Assembly (NCBI GenBank): GCA_002305435.1
Contig: DBQZ01000131.1
Span: forward strand, 1,130 to 18,875
Direction of reading: 5' to 3'
Length of the DNA: 17,746 nt
DNA from: Clostridiales bacterium UBA1381
GTDB taxonomy: Bacteria; Bacillota; Clostridia; UBA1381
The notes under the pieces are model-generated. The model did no database searches, was not told where the DNA came from, and saw only the letters and a list, made by a program, of their open reading frames with translations. This document shows, piece by piece, positions 13,769 to 17,746 of the stretch. Within the stretch, counting starts at the first letter, position 1, and the number at the start of each line of letters is the position of its first letter. Position numbers and translations under genes: made by a program.

Positions 13769-15538
13769 ATGGGCGAAAGCAAAGGATATATATTTGGCAT
13801 AAACGGGCCGGTCGTGCACGTAAAAGGCAGCCAGGCCTTTAAGATGCAGGAAATGGTCTACGTCGGCGGTATGCGTCTAATAGGCGAGGTCATCGGCGTG
13901 ACGAGCGAAGCGGCCGTTGTGCAGGTATACGAGGAAACGGACGGCCTTAAGGTGGGCGAGCCGGTAGAGGGAACAGGGCATCCGCTGTGCGTGACGCTTG
14001 CTCCCGGTATCCTCGGTGATATTTTCGACGGCATAGAGAGGCCGCTTGAGAATATACGTGATATAAACGGGGCATTTATCGCCAAGGGAGTCCGGGTGAC
14101 ATCTCTTGACGAGGAAAAGAAATGGGAGGTAAGGATTGTTGCCAAAAAGGGCAGCTATGCCGAGAGCGGCATGGTGATAGCCGAAACAGAGGAAACCTCC
14201 CTGATAACGCATAAGGTCATGATCCCGCCGGGGATTACCGGTGAAATATCGTGGGTGGCTTCCGACGGGGAGTACACTATAAACGATACGATCGCAAAGG
14301 TTATGACTGAGAGCGGCGAAATTGAAATAACGATGAAGCAGGAGTGGCCGATAAAACAGCCCAGACCGTATAAGAGCCGCCGGGCGATAGATCGTCCGCT
14401 GGTGACCGGTCAGAGAATAGTCGATACGATGTTCCCGCTGGCAAAAGGCGGGGCGGCGGCTATTCCGGGCGGATTCGGCACGGGAAAGACGATGATGCAG
14501 CATCAGCTTGCGAAATGGTGCGATGCGGACATTATCGTATATATCGGCTGCGGCGAAAGAGGCAACGAGATGACGCAGGTGCTGGAGGAGTTCTCAGAGC
14601 TTCTCGACCCGAAATCGAACCGTCCGCTGCTTGACAGAACGGTGCTTATAGCAAACACCTCCAATATGCCGGTTGCAGCCCGTGAGGCAAGCATTTATAC
14701 CGGTGTTACTCTGGCGGAATATTACCGTGACATGGGCTACCACGTAGCACTGATGGCAGACTCCACATCCCGCTGGGCTGAGGCTCTGAGGGAAATATCC
14801 GGCCGTCTTGAGGAAATGCCGGCTGAGGAAGGCTTCCCGGCGTATCTGGCATCAAGGCTGTCTGCGTTTTACGAGCGTGCCGGCTATGTTGACAACTTAA
14901 ACGGCACAGAGGGTTCGGTATCGATAATCGGGGCGGTATCCCCGCAGGGAAGCGATTTCTCGGAGCCTGTAACGCAGAACACGAAGCGGTTTATCCGCTG
15001 TTTCTGGGCGCTTGACAAGGCTCTTGCATACGCCCGCCATTATCCGGCGATAAACTGGCTTAACAGCTATTCGGAGTATATTGACGACCTCACGCCGTGG
15101 TATGAGGAGAATGCGTCGGCTGATTTTGTTGAAAAGCGAAACAGGATTATGGCGATACTCCAGGAGGAGTCGGGGCTTATGGAGATAGTAAAGCTCATAG
15201 GCGCAGATGTACTGCCCGATTCGCAGAAGGCAACGCTTGAGATAGCAAAGGTAATACGTACCGGCTTTTTGCAGCAGAACGCCTTCCATAAGGACGATAC
15301 CTTCGTACCGATAGAAAAGCAGAACAAGATGATGGATATGATCCTTTATCTTGACGAGCGTATGAAGGATGCTGTAGGACAGGGCTTGGTTATGTCGCAG
15401 ATATTAAAGAACGGCATATTTGACGAGGTTACGAGGATGAAGTACAACATCCCCAACGATGATATGAGCCCGTTCATATCCCTGAAGCAGAAGATAGACG
15501 ATGCGTTCGATGAGATGATCGAACAGGAAAAACGGTAA
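13769..15538 (+). CDS. atpA: V-type ATP synthase catalytic subunit A
   Basis: Subunit A hydrolyses or makes ATP in the A3B3 hexamer. The 589-residue protein has an N-terminal beta-barrel (IFGINGPVVHVKG, residues 8-20) and the A-type bulge region about 110-190. The P-loop GGFGTGKT (234-241, Lys240) is followed by GCGERGNEM with the catalytic Glu263. The 23-residue spacing of Lys and Glu is as in E. hirae A (K238/E261, from memory). DSTSRWAEALREISGRL and GSVSIIGAVSPQGSDFSEP are typical of A. The P-loop has Gly where many A subunits have Pro. The start ATG has only weak ribosome sites (AGGA too close, AAAGGA 12 bases away), yet no better start exists because the barrel begins right after it. B follows 15 bases downstream. 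Confidence 0.98.
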   Translation: MGESKGYIFGINGPVVHVKGSQAFKMQEMVYVGGMRLIGEVIGVTSEAAVVQVYEETDGLKVGEPVEGTGHPLCVTLAPGILGDIFDGIERPLENIRDINGAFIAKGVRVTSLDEEKKWEVRIVAKKGSYAESGMVIAETEETSLITHKVMIPPGITGEISWVASDGEYTINDTIAKVMTESGEIEITMKQEWPIKQPRPYKSRRAIDRPLVTGQRIVDTMFPLAKGGAAAIPGGFGTGKTMMQHQLAKWCDADIIVYIGCGERGNEMTQVLEEFSELLDPKSNRPLLDRTVLIANTSNMPVAAREASIYTGVTLAEYYRDMGYHVALMADSTSRWAEALREISGRLEEMPAEEGFPAYLASRLSAFYERAGYVDNLNGTEGSVSIIGAVSPQGSDFSEPVTQNTKRFIRCFWALDKALAYARHYPAINWLNSYSEYIDDLTPWYEENASADFVEKRNRIMAILQEESGLMEIVKLIGADVLPDSQKATLEIAKVIRTGFLQQNAFHKDDTFVPIEKQNKMMDMILYLDERMKDAVGQGLVMSQILKNGIFDEVTRMKYNIPNDDMSPFISLKQKIDDAFDEMIEQEKR

Positions 15539-15553
15539 GGAGGCGCTTTTTAA

Positions 15554-16942
15554 ATGGCTGTTGAATATTTAGGCTTGTCAAATATAGAAGGCCCTCTTGC
15601 CGTTATAGAGGGCATAAAAGGTGCCGCCAGCGAGGAAATGGTAACGATGACGCTCGATGACGGTTCCAGAAGAATCGGAAGAATCATTCAGATGTCGGGC
15701 GATAAGGCGGTTATACAGGTGTTTGAGGGGACGAGCGGACTCTCGCTTGAAAATACACGCACCCGCCTTAACGGGGAGCCGATGCGCATAAAGCTGTCAA
15801 AGGAAATGCTAGGCCGTACTCTTGACGGCATAGGTCGGCCGATAGACGGCTACGGCGACTATTTCGCAGACGAAACACGTGACGTAAACGGTCAGCCGAT
15901 AAACCCCGTGTCCCGCAGATACCCCAACAACTTCATCCAGACCGGCATATCGTCAATAGACTGTCTGGCGACGCTCATAAGAGGTCAGAAGCTGCCGATA
16001 TTCTCGGGCGAGGGTATGCCGCATGATAATCTGGCAGTGCAGATAGCACGTCAGGCGAAGGTAATAGGCTCTGGTGAGGACAGCGGCTTTGCGATAGTCT
16101 TTGCCGCCATGGGCGTAAAGCATGACGTTGCAAATTACTTTAAGCGTTCGTTTGAGGAAAGCGGCGTTTTGAATAAGGTTGTAATGTTTTTGAACCTTTC
16201 AAACGACCCGGTCGTTGAGAGGATAATAACACCCCGCTGTGCGCTTACAGCGGCGGAATATCTGGCTTTCCGCCATAATATGCACGTTCTGGTAATACTC
16301 ACCGATATGACCTCGTATGCGGAGGCTTTGAGAGAAATATCCTCCTCAAAGGGCGAGATACCCTCAAGAAAGGGTTATCCCGGCTACCTCTATTCAGACC
16401 TGGCGTCGCTTTATGAGCGTGCCGGCATAATCAAGGATGCTGAGGGTTCGGTTACTCAGGTGCCGATACTTACAATGCCGAACGACGATATAACCCATCC
16501 GATCCCCGACCTTACAGGCTATATCACCGAAGGGCAGATAGTGCTCGGCCGTGACCTTAACTTGGCAGGAATATATCCGCCGGTGTCGGTGCTGCCGTCG
16601 CTGTCACGTCTTATGAAAGACGGTATCGGCGAGGGGTATACGAGGGAGGATCATCCGGAGCTGTCAAACCAGCTTTTTGCGGCTTATTCCAAGGTGGAGG
16701 ACGCTAAGAGCTTAGCATCGGTAATCGGCGAGGATGAGCTTTCGGATATAGATAAAAAGTATATCGCTTTCGGAAAGGAATTTGAAAAACGGTTCCTCAC
16801 TCAGGCAAAGGATGAGAACAGGACGATAAATGAAACGCTTGATCTGGGCTGGGAGCTTCTGGGTATGCTGCCCCGAACAGAACTTGACAGAATTTCTGAA
16901 GAAATGCTTGACAAATACTATAAACCTGTGTATACTGATTGA
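15554..16942 (+). CDS. atpB: V-type ATP synthase regulatory subunit B
   Basis: Subunit B alternates with A in the head and completes the nucleotide site from the non-catalytic side. The 462-residue protein lacks a P-loop; the equivalent segment reads IFSGEGMPHDNLAVQIARQA. It has the B-type blocks NLSNDPVVERIITPRCALTA, ILTDMTSYAEALREIS and KGYPGYLYSDLASLYERAG, with the arginine finger expected in or near this last region. MPNDDITHPIPDLTGYITEG follows. Length is normal. AAGGAGG (15537-15543) overlaps the subunit A stop and precedes the ATG by 10 bases, a strong site likely matched to A for equal output. Subunit D follows after 17 bases. Confidence 0.98.
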   Translation: MAVEYLGLSNIEGPLAVIEGIKGAASEEMVTMTLDDGSRRIGRIIQMSGDKAVIQVFEGTSGLSLENTRTRLNGEPMRIKLSKEMLGRTLDGIGRPIDGYGDYFADETRDVNGQPINPVSRRYPNNFIQTGISSIDCLATLIRGQKLPIFSGEGMPHDNLAVQIARQAKVIGSGEDSGFAIVFAAMGVKHDVANYFKRSFEESGVLNKVVMFLNLSNDPVVERIITPRCALTAAEYLAFRHNMHVLVILTDMTSYAEALREISSSKGEIPSRKGYPGYLYSDLASLYERAGIIKDAEGSVTQVPILTMPNDDITHPIPDLTGYITEGQIVLGRDLNLAGIYPPVSVLPSLSRLMKDGIGEGYTREDHPELSNQLFAAYSKVEDAKSLASVIGEDELSDIDKKYIAFGKEFEKRFLTQAKDENRTINETLDLGWELLGMLPRTELDRISEEMLDKYYKPVYTD

Positions 16943-16959
16943 GGAAGAGGTGATATGAC

Positions 16960-17577
16960 TTGGCACAGAAGCTGGCGCCGACCAAGGGAAACCTGATGGC
17001 GGCGAAAAACACCCTTCGGCTGTCCAAACAGGGCTACGAGATGCTGGATAAGAAGCGCAACATACTTATCCGGGAAATGATGCAGCTTATAGAGGAGGCC
17101 AAGGATGTAGAGAGCCGTATCGAGGATACCTTTGCGAAGGCATATCACGCTCTGGAGCGGGCAAATTTTGTGATGGGCGTAGATACCGTGGCCGATTATG
17201 CAAAATCGGCGGTGATAGAAAACGGCATAAGCCTGCATCTGCGGAGCGTAATGGGCGTAGAGCTGCCCATCGTCAGAATGCACGGCGACGAGGAGGATAA
17301 GCCGGCCTACGGATTTTACGACACCAGCTCCGCGCTTGATGAAGCGTTGGTGGAATTCAACCGCGTGAAGCGTCTGACAGTACAGCTGGCGGAGATAGAA
17401 AACTCGGTCTACCGCCTGGCGATCAATATAAAAAAGACGCAAAAGCGCGCCAACGCCCTTGAGAACATCACTATCCCCATGTATGAGGATATGACTAAGG
17501 AGATAGAGACAGTGCTTGAGGAAAAAGAGCGCGAGGAGCATACAAGGCTCAAGCTCATCAAAAATACAAAAATATAA
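16960..17577 (+). CDS. atpD: V-type ATP synthase subunit D (central rotor shaft), TTG start
   Basis: Subunit D forms the coiled-coil axle that turns inside A3B3. The 205-residue protein starts APTKGNLMAAKNTLRLSKQG, the usual PTR/K..L...K..L..A..G pattern of the first long helix. A second long helix ends the protein (about 135-200, with RANALENITIPMYEDM typical of the family). Initiation is at TTG (16960-16962), about 9 bases after GAGGTGAT. An ATG at 16955 is out of frame and soon stops, and no ATG in frame sits near the conserved N-terminus. It is the last ATPase gene, followed by a hairpin and then the TrkH/KtrB-like gene. Confidence 0.96.
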   Translation: MAQKLAPTKGNLMAAKNTLRLSKQGYEMLDKKRNILIREMMQLIEEAKDVESRIEDTFAKAYHALERANFVMGVDTVADYAKSAVIENGISLHLRSVMGVELPIVRMHGDEEDKPAYGFYDTSSALDEALVEFNRVKRLTVQLAEIENSVYRLAINIKKTQKRANALENITIPMYEDMTKEIETVLEEKEREEHTRLKLIKNTKI

Positions 17578-17583
17578 AAGTTG

Positions 17584-17613
17584 TTTGGGCAGCCGTTTTT
17601 TCGGCTGCCTAAA
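17584..17613 (+). terminator. Hairpin after subunit D, possible weak terminator
   Basis: TTTGGGCAGCCG (17584-17595) pairs with CGGCTGCCTAAA (17602-17613) as a 12-bp stem with one G-T pair and a TTTTTT loop. The T-run is inside the loop and no T-tract follows on either strand, so efficient intrinsic termination is doubtful. It could be partial, a processing site or an RNA-stability element between atpD and the next gene. Confidence 0.45.
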
Positions 17614-17630
17614 ACTGGTTTAACAGGAGA

Positions 17631-17648
17631 TGCGGCTTTGCGGCCGCA
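17631..17648 (+). other. Small stem just upstream of the TrkH/KtrB-like start
   Basis: TGCGGC (17631-17636) and GCCGCA (17643-17648) form a 6-bp GC-rich stem with a 6-base loop, immediately before the GAGGGAG ribosome site. It may modulate translation of the transporter gene, but it is short. Confidence 0.3.
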
Positions 17649-17657
17649 GAGGGAGAA

Positions 17658-17746
17658 ATGGTTGATCTAAAGTATTTACTGACGAAACTCTACACGCAAA
17701 AAAAACGCCTTAACGCATCGAGGAGGATAGTCCTCGGCTTTGCCAC
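17658..17746 (+). CDS. TrkH/KtrB-family K+ transporter, N-terminal start (cut by window edge)
   Basis: An ATG at 17658 with GAGGGAG about 5 bases upstream opens a frame to the window end, 29 codons. The visible residues are basic (LYTQKKRLNASRR) followed by IVLGFA. This resembles the N-terminus of KtrB/TrkH membrane subunits, where a short basic cytosolic tail (often RLSPxxxIALGF) leads into the first membrane helix. The position directly after a V-type ATPase operon matches E. hirae, where ntpJ, a KtrB-like K+ transporter, closes the ntp operon. With so little sequence the assignment leans on context; another membrane protein is possible. Confidence 0.6.
   Translation, partial: MVDLKYLLTKLYTQKKRLNASRRIVLGFA

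Overview
The window looks like chromosomal housekeeping DNA from a low-to-mid GC, anaerobic Gram-positive bacterium, most likely a Clostridia member of the Ruminococcaceae/Oscillospiraceae type. This rests on strong AGGAGG-type ribosome binding sites, tight operons, the unimodular Bacillus-like QueF, a bacterial V-type (A/V) ATPase operon followed by a K+ transporter gene, and an aspartokinase with a likely internal start as in Bacillus. The taxonomic call is inference. I see no mobile element, CRISPR array, tRNA or rRNA.

Left part (1-2571, minus strand): tyrA, queF, queC, queD and queE read leftwards in that order. tyrA makes 4-hydroxyphenylpyruvate for tyrosine. QueD, QueE (cut by the window edge), QueC and QueF are the consecutive enzymes that turn 7,8-dihydroneopterin triphosphate into preQ1, the base later inserted into tRNA as queuosine. 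queC/queD overlap and queD/queE abut.

Divergent control region (2572-2961): a strong extended -10 promoter for tyrA on the minus strand and one for hom on the plus strand. The hom leader holds a small Lys/Thr-rich reading frame that begins almost at the predicted transcript 5' end.

Middle part (2962-8799, plus strand): hom, thrB and lysC of the aspartate pathway to threonine, then an RlmB-type rRNA methyltransferase, then a UPF0237 ACT-domain protein and a UPF0210 protein. The last two are a recurrent conserved pair of unknown function. Asd and threonine synthase are not in the window.

Right part (8831-17577, plus strand): a complete V-type ATPase operon in the order H-C-I-K-F-E-A-B-D, with an unusual 193-base hairpin-bearing gap between C and I. 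It encodes the A3B3 catalytic head, the D/F central rotor, the C connector, E/H peripheral stalks, the membrane a-type subunit I and the proteolipid ring subunit K. The start of a TrkH/KtrB-like K+ transporter follows (17658 to the edge), a context also known from the Enterococcus hirae ntp operon. I see no convincing intrinsic terminator between hom and the window end, so long read-through transcripts are possible.
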